Shown: in pieces, positions 8,097 to 17,427 of the stretch | Numbering within the stretch: the first letter of the stretch is position 1 | Layout: every line of letters starts with the position of its first letter | DNA from: Olivibacter domesticus | Lineage (GTDB): Bacteria > Bacteroidota > Bacteroidia > Sphingobacteriales > Sphingobacteriaceae | Length of the DNA: 64,000 nucleotides | Direction: 5' to 3' | Assembly: GCF_900109575.1 (NCBI RefSeq) | Contig: NZ_FOAF01000007.1 | Location: forward strand, 124,001-188,000 | The notes under the pieces: generated by a model | What the model was told of the DNA's origin: nothing | Database searches by the model: none | What the model saw: only the letters and a program-made list of their open reading frames with translations | Position numbers and translations under genes: made by a program

Positions 8097-10013
8097 TTAA
8101 ATTATAAATAGTCCGTAAGCGAGCAGCACTATAACACCTATAACCATAAAAAAAATGTAATAGCCAACATTCCCTTGCTGCAAAAGCCTTATTAACTTAC
8201 CAGATTGAGAAGCTCCTTGCCCCAGCGCATTCACAAATCCGTCTATTGTCTTTTTGTCTATAATTTTGAAGAAAAAGCTCGATAAAATGTTCAATGGCTT
8301 TACAATGATCGCATCATAAAGCTCATCAATATACAATTTATGATAAGACAGCCTAGTCAAACCACCCCTATTTTCATGATCAGCAGCTGGAACTACACCT
8401 TTCGACACATAGGTTATATAGGCATATATAGCCATTCCTATTGCAGCAATAGCAGAAGCTCCCATTAAAATATATTCGGTAGAATGGGATAAGTGGGCAG
8501 CACTCAGCTTCGAAGCAGAGGCGTCAAACACGGGTTGAAGGAATGTGGCAAGCCCCATAGTTCCACCCAAAGCTTGAGGGACATTCAATATTCCTCCTAT
8601 GATAGACAACGCTGCCAAAACCATAAGTGGGAGTGTCATAGATATTGGAGACTCATGCACGTGTTTTTCTTGTTCATATGTTCCTCTAAAGTTACCGTAA
8701 AAAGTAAGGAATAACATTCTGAACATATAAAAGGCAGTGAATAGTGCACCGATAAATCCTAGCATCCAATATAATTGATTGTGACCAAAGGCATGTGCTA
8801 AAATCTCATCCTTTGAGAAAAAGCCAGCTAAAGGAGGAATCCCAGCAATTGCTACGGTTCCAATGAACATTGTTGCAAAAGTAATGGGTAGCTTCTTTTT
8901 AAGATTACCCATCATCCGCATATCCTGTTCGTTACTCATAGCATGGATCACTGAACCAGCTCCCAAAAATAGGAGGGCCTTAAAAAACGCATGTGTAATA
9001 ACATGAAAAAACGCACCAGTAAAAGCCCCTACTCCCAGACCGAGAAACATATATCCTAATTGAGATACCGTTGAATAAGCAAGTACTTTCTTAATATCAT
9101 TTTGCGTCAGCGCAATAAAAGCTGCAAGAAGAGCCGTTGCCAGGCCTACAATAGCGATGATCTCCATCGTTACAGGGGAGAGCACGAACATAATATTAGA
9201 ACGCACTATTAAGTAGATACCTGCAGTTACCATTGTTGCTGCGTGTATTAAAGCCGATACAGGTGTCGGCCCTGCCATCGCGTCAGGCAGCCATGTAAAT
9301 AATGGAATCTGAGCCGATTTACCCGTTGCGGCGATAAACAATAACAACGTGATTAAGAACAGAGTAGCATTACCCACTTCTAACTGCGCCGCTTTTGGCA
9401 AAACAGCTGAGAATTCGAGTGAACCAAACGTGTTAAAAATAAGAAATATGGCAAGCAAGAAGCCTAAATCGCCTATTCTGTTCATTACGAACGCTTTTTT
9501 TGCGGCACTGGCATAATCCACTCGGTGGTACCAAAAGCCAATCAATAAATAGGAGCATAATCCCACGCCTTCCCAGCCAATAAACATCACTACATAATTA
9601 GATCCTAATACGAGTAGGAGCATAAAGAAAATGAACAGATTGAGGTAAGAAAAGAATTTACCAAAACCAGCGTCATGTTTCATATAAGCAGTTGAATACA
9701 AATGAATAAGGAATCCAATTCCCGTTACAATAAGTAACATGATAGCGCTTAGTGGATCTACAAGAAACGAAAGTGAGATATGCAGGTTTCCCACATTGAT
9801 CCATTCAAAAACCGTCTGTGTAAAGGAAGCAATTTCTCCAGACTTTCTTGCAGCGTACACAGTACTAAAAGCTCCACAGCTCAATAGAAAAGATGCTAGA
9901 ATAGTTCCACACCCTACAATAGAGATAATGGGTTTTGACAATACATTTCTACCTATTCCATTAATTGCGAAACCTATTAAGGGAAAAAGCACTATCCAAA
10001 TTAAACTATTCAT
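8097..10013 (-). CDS. nuoL: NADH-quinone oxidoreductase subunit L
   Basis: 638 residues, about 15-16 membrane helices plus the long C-terminal amphipathic (lateral) helix that ties the antiporter subunits together. Signature segments are FIGWEGVGLCSYLLIGFWY (about 144-162), GKSAQIPLFTWLPDAMAGPT (about 231-250), ALIHAATMVTAGIYL (254-268) and DIKKVLAYSTVSQLGYM (about 305-321). The charged channel residues appear intact. It is the distal proton-pumping subunit. A repeat-bearing 160-bp gap separates it from nuoK, the largest gap in the operon. Confidence 0.97.
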   Translation of the reverse strand: MNSLIWIVLFPLIGFAINGIGRNVLSKPIISIVGCGTILASFLLSCGAFSTVYAARKSGEIASFTQTVFEWINVGNLHISLSFLVDPLSAIMLLIVTGIGFLIHLYSTAYMKHDAGFGKFFSYLNLFIFFMLLLVLGSNYVVMFIGWEGVGLCSYLLIGFWYHRVDYASAAKKAFVMNRIGDLGFLLAIFLIFNTFGSLEFSAVLPKAAQLEVGNATLFLITLLLFIAATGKSAQIPLFTWLPDAMAGPTPVSALIHAATMVTAGIYLIVRSNIMFVLSPVTMEIIAIVGLATALLAAFIALTQNDIKKVLAYSTVSQLGYMFLGLGVGAFTGAFFHVITHAFFKALLFLGAGSVIHAMSNEQDMRMMGNLKKKLPITFATMFIGTVAIAGIPPLAGFFSKDEILAHAFGHNQLYWMLGFIGALFTAFYMFRMLFLTFYGNFRGTYEQEKHVHESPISMTLPLMVLAALSIIGGILNVPQALGGTMGLATFLQPVFDASASKLSAAHLSHSTEYILMGASAIAAIGMAIYAYITYVSKGVVPAADHENRGGLTRLSYHKLYIDELYDAIIVKPLNILSSFFFKIIDKKTIDGFVNALGQGASQSGKLIRLLQQGNVGYYIFFMVIGVIVLLAYGLFII

Positions 10014-10023
10014 ACTTATGTTC

Positions 10024-10100
10024 GTTATTCGTTACTGGTTATTCGTTATTGGTTGTGTTATTAGTTCTTGGTATCAAGATGTAAGACAAAAGTATCAAGA
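10024..10100. repeat. Short direct repeats in the nuoL-nuoK gap
   Basis: Two adjoining 14-bp units, GTTATTCGTTACTG (10024-10037) and GTTATTCGTTATTG (10038-10051), differ by one base and are followed by the related GTTGTGTTATTAGTT. A second direct repeat, GTATCAAGA, occurs at 10071-10079 and 10092-10100. No gene is apparent in the 160-bp gap. The text looks like a dispersed intergenic repeat, but other copies cannot be seen in this window. Confidence 0.6.
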
Positions 10101-10173
10101 CAAATTCATTACTCCTTAATTTACAAATATGTTTCATCGTCACGACTCATAACAGCTAACATACTTAACCTAA

Positions 10174-10503
10174 TTACCATTTCAACTTATTTAGCAAGTT
10201 TATATCGATTGATTTTGTATTTCTATATACCATTACAATAATAGCTAAGCCCACAGCCACTTCTGCTGCTGCCAGTGCCATAATAAAAAAGACAAAAACC
10301 TGTCCTGAAGCATCTCCATGGTAGGCAGAGAAGGCCGCTAACAAGAGATTAACGGCATTTAACATGAGCTCGATAGACATCATGATAATAATGACATTTC
10401 TTCTTATTAAGACGCCTATTACGCCAATAGTAAAAATAATACTACTTAAAAGAATATAATGATTAAGGGGAATTCCCTGTATATCTTGTATAATAGCTTC
10501 CAT
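10174..10503 (-). CDS. nuoK: NADH-quinone oxidoreductase subunit K
   Basis: 109 residues with three membrane helices, as expected for this small Complex I subunit. The conserved glutamates of the proton path are in MMSIELMLNAVNL (about residues 41-53) and ALAAAEVAVGLAI (about 76-88). The start lies directly next to the nuoJ stop (no gap), consistent with translational coupling. Confidence 0.96.
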   Translation of the reverse strand: MEAIIQDIQGIPLNHYILLSSIIFTIGVIGVLIRRNVIIIMMSIELMLNAVNLLLAAFSAYHGDASGQVFVFFIMALAAAEVAVGLAIIVMVYRNTKSIDINLLNKLKW

Positions 10504-11001
10504 TTAAATATCTTTAGGTTCTTTTTTTGCTAATAAAACAGCTCCTACCATTGCCGTTAACAATAAGATAGATGAAATTTCGAACGGTAATAAAAATTCC
10601 TTGAATAAAACCTTGCCTAAGTTATCCACCAAACCTATCTCCGGATTTTTAAGAACTACGGGGTTAGAAACTTCCAAGACCTTAACGGACCCCGCTATAG
10701 TAACTAATAAGCACATACCTGCGATGGTACCGATTGCCTTAACCAATACCGATTTCATAGGTTCCGTTTCTTTATTTAGATTGAGCAGCATGAGTACAAA
10801 AAGGAATAAAACCATTATTGCTCCCATATAAACAATGAAATTCACCACCGCTAGGAATTGCGCATTTAACAGAATATAGTGTACAGTAAATGTAAAGAAG
10901 GTAATCACCAAATAAAGCACGCTATGTACTGGATTTTTGGTTGTAATTACCATTACTGCAAAAAATATAGAAAGAAAGGCTATAAAATAAAATAAGCTCA
11001 T
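10504..11001 (-). CDS. nuoJ: NADH-quinone oxidoreductase subunit J
   Basis: 165 residues, five membrane helices. It belongs to the Complex I membrane arm next to the quinone site; its third helix (VNFIVYMGAIMVLFLFVLML, about 54-73) carries the pi-bulge that changes between open and closed states. PVHSVLYLV (24-32) is the conserved N-terminal motif. The gene lies between nuoI (24-bp gap) and nuoK (directly adjacent). Confidence 0.96.
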   Translation of the reverse strand: MSLFYFIAFLSIFFAVMVITTKNPVHSVLYLVITFFTFTVHYILLNAQFLAVVNFIVYMGAIMVLFLFVLMLLNLNKETEPMKSVLVKAIGTIAGMCLLVTIAGSVKVLEVSNPVVLKNPEIGLVDNLGKVLFKEFLLPFEISSILLLTAMVGAVLLAKKEPKDI

Positions 11002-11025
11002 TTTAAGTTCACGTTGTTAATTTGA

Positions 11026-11562
11026 TTAGTTAATCTCTTGTTTAAGGTTTGCCATCTCTAACAAATTGACATCAAACCTTTCTTCCACTAATTTATTTTT
11101 CCCGTATATAAAATCCTTCCGTAAATAATCGGCCGGCACGTGCGGACCATCTAAGTAAATTGCTTCTTTAGGACAAGCTTCTTCACAAAGGCCACAAAAA
11201 ATACAACGCAACATATTTATTTCGTATACAGCGGCATATTTTTCCTCCCTATAAAGATGTTCTTCACCTTTTTTACGTTCAGCCGAAATCATGCTAATTG
11301 CCTCAGCGGGACAAGAAAGCGCACATAAACCACAGGCAGTACACCGCTCCCTTCCTTCTTCATCTCGCTTCAGCGAGTGCATACCCCGATAATTCTTGGA
11401 ATATGGTCGTTCTACTTCCGGATAAGACACTGTAGCTTTCTTTTTAAAGAAGTGCCGTATTGTAATGCGCATTCCTTTTATAATTGCCGGAAGATACATA
11501 CGCTCCCAGAAATTCATAGGTTTCTGCTCCAATACCTTTTTTCTATTACTTAAAGATTCCAT
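11026..11562 (-). CDS. nuoI: NADH-quinone oxidoreductase subunit I (two 4Fe-4S clusters)
   Basis: 178 residues. The two ferredoxin motifs CTACGLCALSCP (about residues 74-85) and CIFCGLCEEACP (about 118-129) bind clusters N6a and N6b, which carry electrons from the peripheral arm to N2. The N-terminal amphipathic part (FWERMYLPAIIKGMRITIRH) is the usual membrane-contact helix. The gene is 67 bp after nuoH. Confidence 0.97.
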   Translation of the reverse strand: MESLSNRKKVLEQKPMNFWERMYLPAIIKGMRITIRHFFKKKATVSYPEVERPYSKNYRGMHSLKRDEEGRERCTACGLCALSCPAEAISMISAERKKGEEHLYREEKYAAVYEINMLRCIFCGLCEEACPKEAIYLDGPHVPADYLRKDFIYGKNKLVEERFDVNLLEMANLKQEIN

Positions 11563-11629
11563 CTTTTATCCTTTCTCTTTATATTACGCTATACAAATGC
11601 ATATACCTGATCGGTTACCCCTGTTAGCG

Positions 11630-12667
11630 TTACCAGTAAGTATCTTTTATTAACGTTATTATACCTGTAAGCACAATATTTGCTATAGCTAAAGGTATGA
11701 GAATTTTCCAGCCAAGATTCATCAACTGATCATACCTAAAGCGCGGTAGTGTCCATCGAATCCACATAAAAAAGAATATGAATGCAAAAATTTTCAGAAA
11801 AAATGCGAGCACACCGATAATGGTTATCCAATTTTGAGATAATCCGAGGTCATTCATAAACGGGAAGTTATACCCCCCAAAATACAAGGCTGACATAACA
11901 GCAGAGGATACAAACATGTTGATATATTCTGAAAACATGTAGAGTCCTAATTTCATGGACGAATACTCTGTATGATACCCTCCTACCAATTCTGTTTCGC
12001 ATTCAGGTAAATCAAAAGGGACTCGATTACATTCGGCAAAAGCACACGTTACAAAGATGATAAAGCCAAGCGGTTGAACCCATATATTCCAATTTACAAA
12101 ACCGCTCTGTTGTGCAACGATATCTTTAATAGACAAAGTTTGCGTAACCATCAGAAGTGCGATGATGGATAAGCCCATTGCAATTTCATAGCTAATACTC
12201 TGTGAAGCTGCACGAATAGCACCCATTAAAGAAAATTTATTATTTGAAGCCCATCCGCCCAACATAATACCATACACACCTAACGCAATCACGCCAAAAA
12301 CATATAAGATCCCCACATTGATGTCTGCCACCTGTAAGTCAATCACCCGATCGCCAATTGTTAACTGCTGCCCCCAAGGAATGACCGCACTGCTAATACA
12401 AGCGGTAATAATGGCTATTGTTGGCCCCGCAATAAATAAGCTTTTATGCGCCCCTGCCGGAATAATTTCTTCTTTAAAGAAGAATTTACCACCATCCGCC
12501 AGCGGTTGTAAAATTCCGAATGGCCCCGCACGATCAGGACCATTTCTATCTTGCATAAACCCTGCTACCTTCCTCTCCGCAAGCGTAGAATACATGGCAA
12601 TTACCAAAGTAAGCACGAAAACAATTGTAATTAATACGAATTTTTCTATAATAAATGCTGTTTCCAT
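11630..12667 (-). CDS. nuoH: NADH-quinone oxidoreductase subunit H
   Basis: 345 residues, eight or nine membrane helices. NuoH forms the quinone chamber at the junction of the two arms. ERKVAGFMQDRNGPDRAGPFG (residues 30-50, described by its key residues E30, R31 and the GP pairs) is the family hallmark. AECNRVPFDLPECETELVGG (about 210-229) is the conserved loop with carboxylates lining the quinone path. Length is normal. Confidence 0.97.
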   Translation of the reverse strand: METAFIIEKFVLITIVFVLTLVIAMYSTLAERKVAGFMQDRNGPDRAGPFGILQPLADGGKFFFKEEIIPAGAHKSLFIAGPTIAIITACISSAVIPWGQQLTIGDRVIDLQVADINVGILYVFGVIALGVYGIMLGGWASNNKFSLMGAIRAASQSISYEIAMGLSIIALLMVTQTLSIKDIVAQQSGFVNWNIWVQPLGFIIFVTCAFAECNRVPFDLPECETELVGGYHTEYSSMKLGLYMFSEYINMFVSSAVMSALYFGGYNFPFMNDLGLSQNWITIIGVLAFFLKIFAFIFFFMWIRWTLPRFRYDQLMNLGWKILIPLAIANIVLTGIITLIKDTYW

Positions 12668-12711
12668 TGCACTGTTTTAATGATCAGTTTTTATTTAATT
12701 AGTCGGTTTAT

Positions 12712-13722
12712 TTATAATCGCACTGAACGTTCAAACTGATACTTATTTGCTTCTTTTAATGTTGGATTTTCTTTAATAACCTGTAGCGGCTTTAAGTTCT
12801 CATAATGGTTCGATGAAATAACCGACGTATGTGCTACGGCTCTTGGCCCTTCAATAGCCCAATCAGCTGTATGTTTTTTCTCAAACCTACAGGTATTACA
12901 AATAAATTCTTCCACCTCACCATACTGGTCTTTACGCGCTGTTACCCGCAGAACCTCTTCTCCCTTATACCATAAGGTAACTTTACCAGAACAAGTTGGA
13001 CAATCGCGATGTGCTTCTACCGGTTTTGTAAACCATACCCTGTTCTTAAAACGAAAGGTCCGATCGGTAAGTGCTCCTACCGGACATACGTCGATTACAT
13101 TACCGGAAAAGTCATTATCAATCGCCTTTTCGATATAAGTTGAAATTTCAGCGGCATCCCCTCTGCCCAAAATACCATGTACCCGTTGATTCGTCAATTG
13201 ATCAGCAGTAAATACGCATCGATAACAAAGAATACATCTTGTCATGTGTAGTTGTATTTTATCTCCTATATCAATTTTATCAAAAGTTCTTCTCTCGAAC
13301 TCGTAACGAGTAGAAACGGCCCCATGTTCAAAACCTAAATCTTGCAAATGACATTCACCCGCCTGATCGCATATCGGGCAATCTAAAGGATGATTGATAA
13401 GTAACATCTCCACCACCCCCTTTCGAGCTTCTATCACTTCATTCGAAGTGATATTCTGAACTTCCATACCATCCATCACAGTTGTACGGCAAGAAGCAAC
13501 TAACTTAGGCATGGGTCTCGGATCTTTTTCCGACCCCTTGCTTACCTTTACCAAACATGTACGGCATTTACCTCCACTACCCTCTAACTTCGAATAATAG
13601 CACATGGCTGGCGGGACAATGTCTCCACCAATCTTTCTTGCTGCATTTAGTATGGTTGTTCCTGGATCAACTTCAACAGGAATACCATCAATACTTACTT
13701 TTATCTTTTCGTTATCAGCCAT
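12712..13722 (-). CDS. nuoG: NADH-quinone oxidoreductase subunit G, short form without the molybdopterin-like domain
   Basis: 336 residues from ATG 13722; an upstream TTG at 13740 is possible but less likely. Parts in order: an N-terminal 2Fe-2S ferredoxin domain (CYYSKLEGSGGKCRTC with a later CRT, cluster N1b), HPLDCPICDQAGEC (histidine-ligated N5), and CILCYRCV with VCPVGAL (N4). A fourth cysteine group, CPTC and CNTC about 32 residues apart, follows. Usual NuoG proteins run to 700-900 residues with a molybdopterin-oxidoreductase-like domain; here that domain is absent. nuoH follows in normal order, with no decayed coding remnant in the 44-bp gap, so this looks like a natural short form. 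Confidence 0.93.
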   Translation of the reverse strand: MADNEKIKVSIDGIPVEVDPGTTILNAARKIGGDIVPPAMCYYSKLEGSGGKCRTCLVKVSKGSEKDPRPMPKLVASCRTTVMDGMEVQNITSNEVIEARKGVVEMLLINHPLDCPICDQAGECHLQDLGFEHGAVSTRYEFERRTFDKIDIGDKIQLHMTRCILCYRCVFTADQLTNQRVHGILGRGDAAEISTYIEKAIDNDFSGNVIDVCPVGALTDRTFRFKNRVWFTKPVEAHRDCPTCSGKVTLWYKGEEVLRVTARKDQYGEVEEFICNTCRFEKKHTADWAIEGPRAVAHTSVISSNHYENLKPLQVIKENPTLKEANKYQFERSVRL

Positions 13723-13786
13723 AATTTTAGCTTTTAGCAAATAGCTATTTAACTTAATTTATCCAAACAAGGACCCCGTAGTACAA

Positions 13787-15139
13787 TTAAATAACCGGTT
13801 CTAGAGGATCTGCATAATGTGCCAATCCGTAATTTCCGGTTTGGGATTCTTCGCCATGTGTAACATGCCATTCAAACTCATCTCTAAAATGTCTTATTGC
13901 ACTTGCTACCGGCCATGCGGCGGCATCTCCAAGCGGACAAATTGTATTCCCTTCTATCTTCTTTGAAACATCCACCAATAAGTCCATATCACTCAAGTTA
14001 CCATGACCATGCTCCAAGCGATGTAGGACTTTTTCCATCCAACCGGTCCCTTCCCTACACGGCGAACATTGTCCGCAACTTTCATGATGATAAAAACGTG
14101 TAAAATTCCAAGTATTCCGAACGATACATTGATCTTCATCAAATACTACAAACCCGCCAGAGCCAAGCATCGTTCCAGTGGCAAATCCACCATCTGCTAA
14201 CGATTCATAGGTCATTAAGCGGTTATCTCCTTTTGCTGTTTTTAAAATAAGATTTGCTGGAAGTATGGGAACAGATGATCCACCTGCAACAACAGCTTTC
14301 AATCTCTTGCCGTTTGCTATTCCTCCACAGTATTCGTCTGAATAAATAAATTCTTCAACGGGTACTCCCAACTCAATTTCATAAACACCAGGCTTGTTAA
14401 TATTGCCAGACGCTGAAATTAATTTCGTACCTGTACTCCTCTCAATACCAATTTTAGCATATTCTTCCGCGCCAATATTCAATATAGGTACAACGGCAGC
14501 AATAGATTCAACGTTATTAACTACCGTTGGACAGTTATATAATCCTGCAATAGCAGGAAAAGGCGGCTTTATGCGAGGGTTTCCCCGTTTCCCTTCTAAT
14601 GATTCTAATAATGCGGTTTCTTCTCCGCAGATATAAGCACCGCCACCTGGCTGCACATACAATTCAAGATCATAACCAGAGCCGAGGATATTTTTACCCA
14701 AAAACCCAGCGGCTTTTGCTTCTTCAATTGCTCTTTCTAAAATTCTAATTTGAGGCATCATTTCACCGCGCACATAAATATAGGACGTTTTTGCACCAAG
14801 CGCATAGCTCGAAACGATCATTCCCTCTATCAATGCATGTGGAATGTGGGTCATTAAATAACGATCTTTAAATGTCCCAGGTTCCGATTCGTCCGCATTA
14901 CAAACCAAATAACGCGGTACACCCTCTGGCTTAGCTAAAAAACTCCATTTCATGCCTGTGGGAAAGCCTGCTCCGCCTCTTCCACGCAAACCAGATTTTT
15001 TCACCTCCTCCACTACATCTTCCGGGCTCATGTTTTTTATTGCCTTTTCAACAGCACGATACCCCCCCTTCTCGCGATAAACGGCTAAAGTGTTTATCTG
15101 GGGTACATTTATATGTTCTAATAATAGTTTTCGAGCCAT
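13787..15139 (-). CDS. nuoF: NADH-quinone oxidoreductase subunit F (NADH- and FMN-binding)
   Basis: 450 residues. NuoF takes hydride from NADH to FMN and passes electrons to cluster N3. GLRGRGGAGFPTGMKW (about residues 51-66) binds NADH, CNADESEPGTFKDR (about 80-93) lines the FMN site, and GGGAYICGEETAL is the conserved FMN loop. N3 is held by SCGQCSPCREGT (near 355) plus NTICPLGDA (near 395). The gene lies 32 bp after nuoE. All key residues seem present. Confidence 0.97.
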   Translation of the reverse strand: MARKLLLEHINVPQINTLAVYREKGGYRAVEKAIKNMSPEDVVEEVKKSGLRGRGGAGFPTGMKWSFLAKPEGVPRYLVCNADESEPGTFKDRYLMTHIPHALIEGMIVSSYALGAKTSYIYVRGEMMPQIRILERAIEEAKAAGFLGKNILGSGYDLELYVQPGGGAYICGEETALLESLEGKRGNPRIKPPFPAIAGLYNCPTVVNNVESIAAVVPILNIGAEEYAKIGIERSTGTKLISASGNINKPGVYEIELGVPVEEFIYSDEYCGGIANGKRLKAVVAGGSSVPILPANLILKTAKGDNRLMTYESLADGGFATGTMLGSGGFVVFDEDQCIVRNTWNFTRFYHHESCGQCSPCREGTGWMEKVLHRLEHGHGNLSDMDLLVDVSKKIEGNTICPLGDAAAWPVASAIRHFRDEFEWHVTHGEESQTGNYGLAHYADPLEPVI

Positions 15140-15170
15140 TTTATTAATTACTATTATGTTAAAGCCTTGC

Positions 15171-15686
15171 TTAACCTTTGTTTCTTAAACTTTCAACTAA
15201 CTGATCAACACCTTCTTCTGTAAGATGTTCATGATAGGTGTACTCAGGTCCTATCTGGAGTACTGGTCCCATTCCACAAGCAGCAACGCATTCTATGCCA
15301 CGCCAGCTAAACAAGCCATCGGGCGTTACTTCATTCTCCTTAACACCTAATCGGTTTTCGATATGTTTCATAATACGTTCTGCTCCAACTAGGCAACAAG
15401 GACCTGTCCTACAGACTTCTAAAACATACTTCCCCCTTGGTTGAAGAAAAAACATAGTATAAAAAGTAGCTACCTCATAAACTTCTATCGGTTCAATTTT
15501 GAGGTAACTGGCAACCTTATCCATTGCGGTAACGCTTAACCAGCCAAATTGAGCCTGTACTAAATGTAACATCGGCAACAAGGCAGATTTCTGTCTACCT
15601 TCCGGATATCGTTTTACCAACTCATCAAATTTGCTGATCAGATCTTCCTGAAATTCGACGGGTTCGTTTTTCTTTACACTAAGCAT
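15171..15686 (-). CDS. nuoE: NADH-quinone oxidoreductase subunit E (2Fe-2S)
   Basis: 171 residues, a thioredoxin-like ferredoxin carrying cluster N1a. The four cysteine ligands are visible as CRTGPC (about residues 91-96) and CVAAC (about 132-136). ATFYTMFFLQPRGKYVLEVC is the typical stretch before the first pair. The start overlaps the nuoD stop by 8 bp, which points to coupled translation. Confidence 0.96.
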   Translation of the reverse strand: MLSVKKNEPVEFQEDLISKFDELVKRYPEGRQKSALLPMLHLVQAQFGWLSVTAMDKVASYLKIEPIEVYEVATFYTMFFLQPRGKYVLEVCRTGPCCLVGAERIMKHIENRLGVKENEVTPDGLFSWRGIECVAACGMGPVLQIGPEYTYHEHLTEEGVDQLVESLRNKG

Positions 15687-16914
15687 CTAATTCTCCTGCA
15701 ATAACGTTTAAACTACTCATGTTAATTATAGCATCTGAAAGTAACATCCCACTACTCATAGGGGCATACATCTGATAATTAATAAAAGAAGGTCTTCTAA
15801 AATGCAATCTATAAGGAGACCTTCCTCCGTCACTAATAAGATAAAAACCTAACTCACCATTTCCACCCTCTACAGCATGGTAAACTTCCGTTTTAGGTGT
15901 ATCTATTTCGCCCATTACAATTTTGAAGTGATAGATTAACGCTTCCATATTATTATAAACCTGTTCTTTTGGAGGTAAATAAAATGCTGGTACGTCTGCG
16001 TGGAATATACCTTTCGGCTCTTTTTCTATTTTTTCCAGGGCTTGTGCGATAATTCGAAGGCTCTGACGCATTTCTTCGTTCCGAACCATATATCGATCGT
16101 ATACATCTCCGTTTTCTCCAACTGGAATATCAAAGTCAAATTCTTCATAAGAAGAATAAGGTTCATTTGCTCTAACATCGTAATCAACTCCCGTTGCTCT
16201 CAATATCGGTCCGCTCCAGCTATAACTTAATGCCGTTTCGGGACTAACGCTTGCTACTCCTGCCGTACGTTCTATGAAAATCCGGTTTCTATTAAACAAA
16301 TCTTCAAATTCTGCCAATACAGGCGGATATCGTTTGATAAATTCCTTTATTTTCTGGAAGGCTACTTCATTAAAGTCACGTTCAAAACCTCCAATTCGAC
16401 CAATGTTAGTTGTCAGCCTAGCGCCGCATATCTCTTCAAATATTTCGTAGATGAACTCCCTTTCTTGCATTACATAGAGAAAACCCGAAAAGGCGCCCGT
16501 ATCCACTCCTAAAATTCCGTTGCAAATAATGTGATCGGCAATACGAGCAAGCTCCATAATGATAACACGCATATATTGAACACGCTTCGGAATCTCAATT
16601 CCCAGCAGTTTTTCCACGGTCATATGCCAACCCATATTATTGATCGGCGACGAACAGTAATTAAGTCTATCCGTTAACGGTGTTATCTGATAATAAGGCC
16701 TATGCTCCGCTATTTTTTCAAAAGCCCTATGTATATAACCGATAGTGGAAACCCCACTAACTATTCTTTCGCCATCTACCTGCAATACATTTTGAAACAC
16801 ACCATGTGTAGCAGGGTGCGTTGGTCCTAGATTAAGGGTAACCAATTCATCTTGCGGATCATTGTCTTCAAAAATCGGATGGTTTGGTTTAACAACAGGC
16901 TTAAACTCGCTCAT
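15679..16914 (-). CDS. nuoD: NADH-quinone oxidoreductase subunit D (49-kDa type)
   Basis: 411 residues. NuoD forms most of the quinone-binding pocket next to NuoB and descends from the hydrogenase large subunit. NLGPTHPATHGVFQN (about 29-43) contains the conserved histidine at the quinone site. GYIHRAFEKIAEHRPYYQ (about 59-76) and the R/D residues near the C-terminus are also typical. It is separate from nuoC here, unlike the nuoCD fusion of enterobacteria. Confidence 0.97.
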   Translation of the reverse strand: MSEFKPVVKPNHPIFEDNDPQDELVTLNLGPTHPATHGVFQNVLQVDGERIVSGVSTIGYIHRAFEKIAEHRPYYQITPLTDRLNYCSSPINNMGWHMTVEKLLGIEIPKRVQYMRVIIMELARIADHIICNGILGVDTGAFSGFLYVMQEREFIYEIFEEICGARLTTNIGRIGGFERDFNEVAFQKIKEFIKRYPPVLAEFEDLFNRNRIFIERTAGVASVSPETALSYSWSGPILRATGVDYDVRANEPYSSYEEFDFDIPVGENGDVYDRYMVRNEEMRQSLRIIAQALEKIEKEPKGIFHADVPAFYLPPKEQVYNNMEALIYHFKIVMGEIDTPKTEVYHAVEGGNGELGFYLISDGGRSPYRLHFRRPSFINYQMYAPMSSGMLLSDAIINMSSLNVIAGELDA

Positions 16915-16923
16915 AACATAAAC

Positions 16924-17427
16924 TTATCTTCCAAAGAAAAAATCTTTCTTATCTACTCTATTAGGATCTTCCAGCGGATATTCTTTCCGCATAGGAAAGA
17001 CTTCCATATCATCTACATTCAATATTCTCCTCAAATCGGGATGCCCTGTAAAGATTACACCGAAGAAATCATACGTTTCTCTTTCCATCCAATTTGCACC
17101 ATTCCACAAAACGGTAGCAGACGGAATTTCGGGTTTGCCTCCATCCAAAAACACCTTTACTCGAATACGGACATTATGCTTTAAGCTATGTAAATGATAA
17201 ACAACGGCAATACTCAATGATTGTGAAGGATAATGGACGGCCGTAATATCAGTTAGATAGATAAATTGAAGGTCCTTATGCGTTTTCAAAAACTCAAGTA
17301 CTTCAATAATTTTTTCTTTAGCTGTTTCTACCGCCAATAATCCAAACGCCTCGTCAATACTTTTAACATCGCCTCCAAATTCTTGAGACATCAATTCTAA
17401 GAGTGTCTTATTATCTAATCTAGCCAT
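16924..17427 (-). CDS. nuoC: NADH-quinone oxidoreductase subunit C (30-kDa type)
   Basis: 167 residues. It is a structural subunit of the connecting module. The family signature is the ERETYDFFGVIFTGHPDLRR block near residues 115-134, followed by LRKEYPLE-like sequence (here MRKEYPLED). The start overlaps the end of nuoB by 8 bp. Length is normal for an unfused NuoC. Confidence 0.95.
   Translation of the reverse strand: MARLDNKTLLELMSQEFGGDVKSIDEAFGLLAVETAKEKIIEVLEFLKTHKDLQFIYLTDITAVHYPSQSLSIAVVYHLHSLKHNVRIRVKVFLDGGKPEIPSATVLWNGANWMERETYDFFGVIFTGHPDLRRILNVDDMEVFPMRKEYPLEDPNRVDKKDFFFGR

Noticed and set aside
10021-10100. CRISPR-like array
   Set aside because: Repeat units are only 9-14 bp, imperfect and without regular spacers, and no cas genes occur.
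9739-10119. 126-residue plus-strand ORF over the nuoL start and the repeat gap
   Set aside because: Most of it is antisense to nuoL, it has no family features and no promoter or ribosome-binding site.
12700-12760. Frameshift or stop truncating nuoG
   Set aside because: The 44 bp before nuoH hold no remnant of the missing domain, the protein ends in a normal context, and short NuoG forms are known in this phylum.
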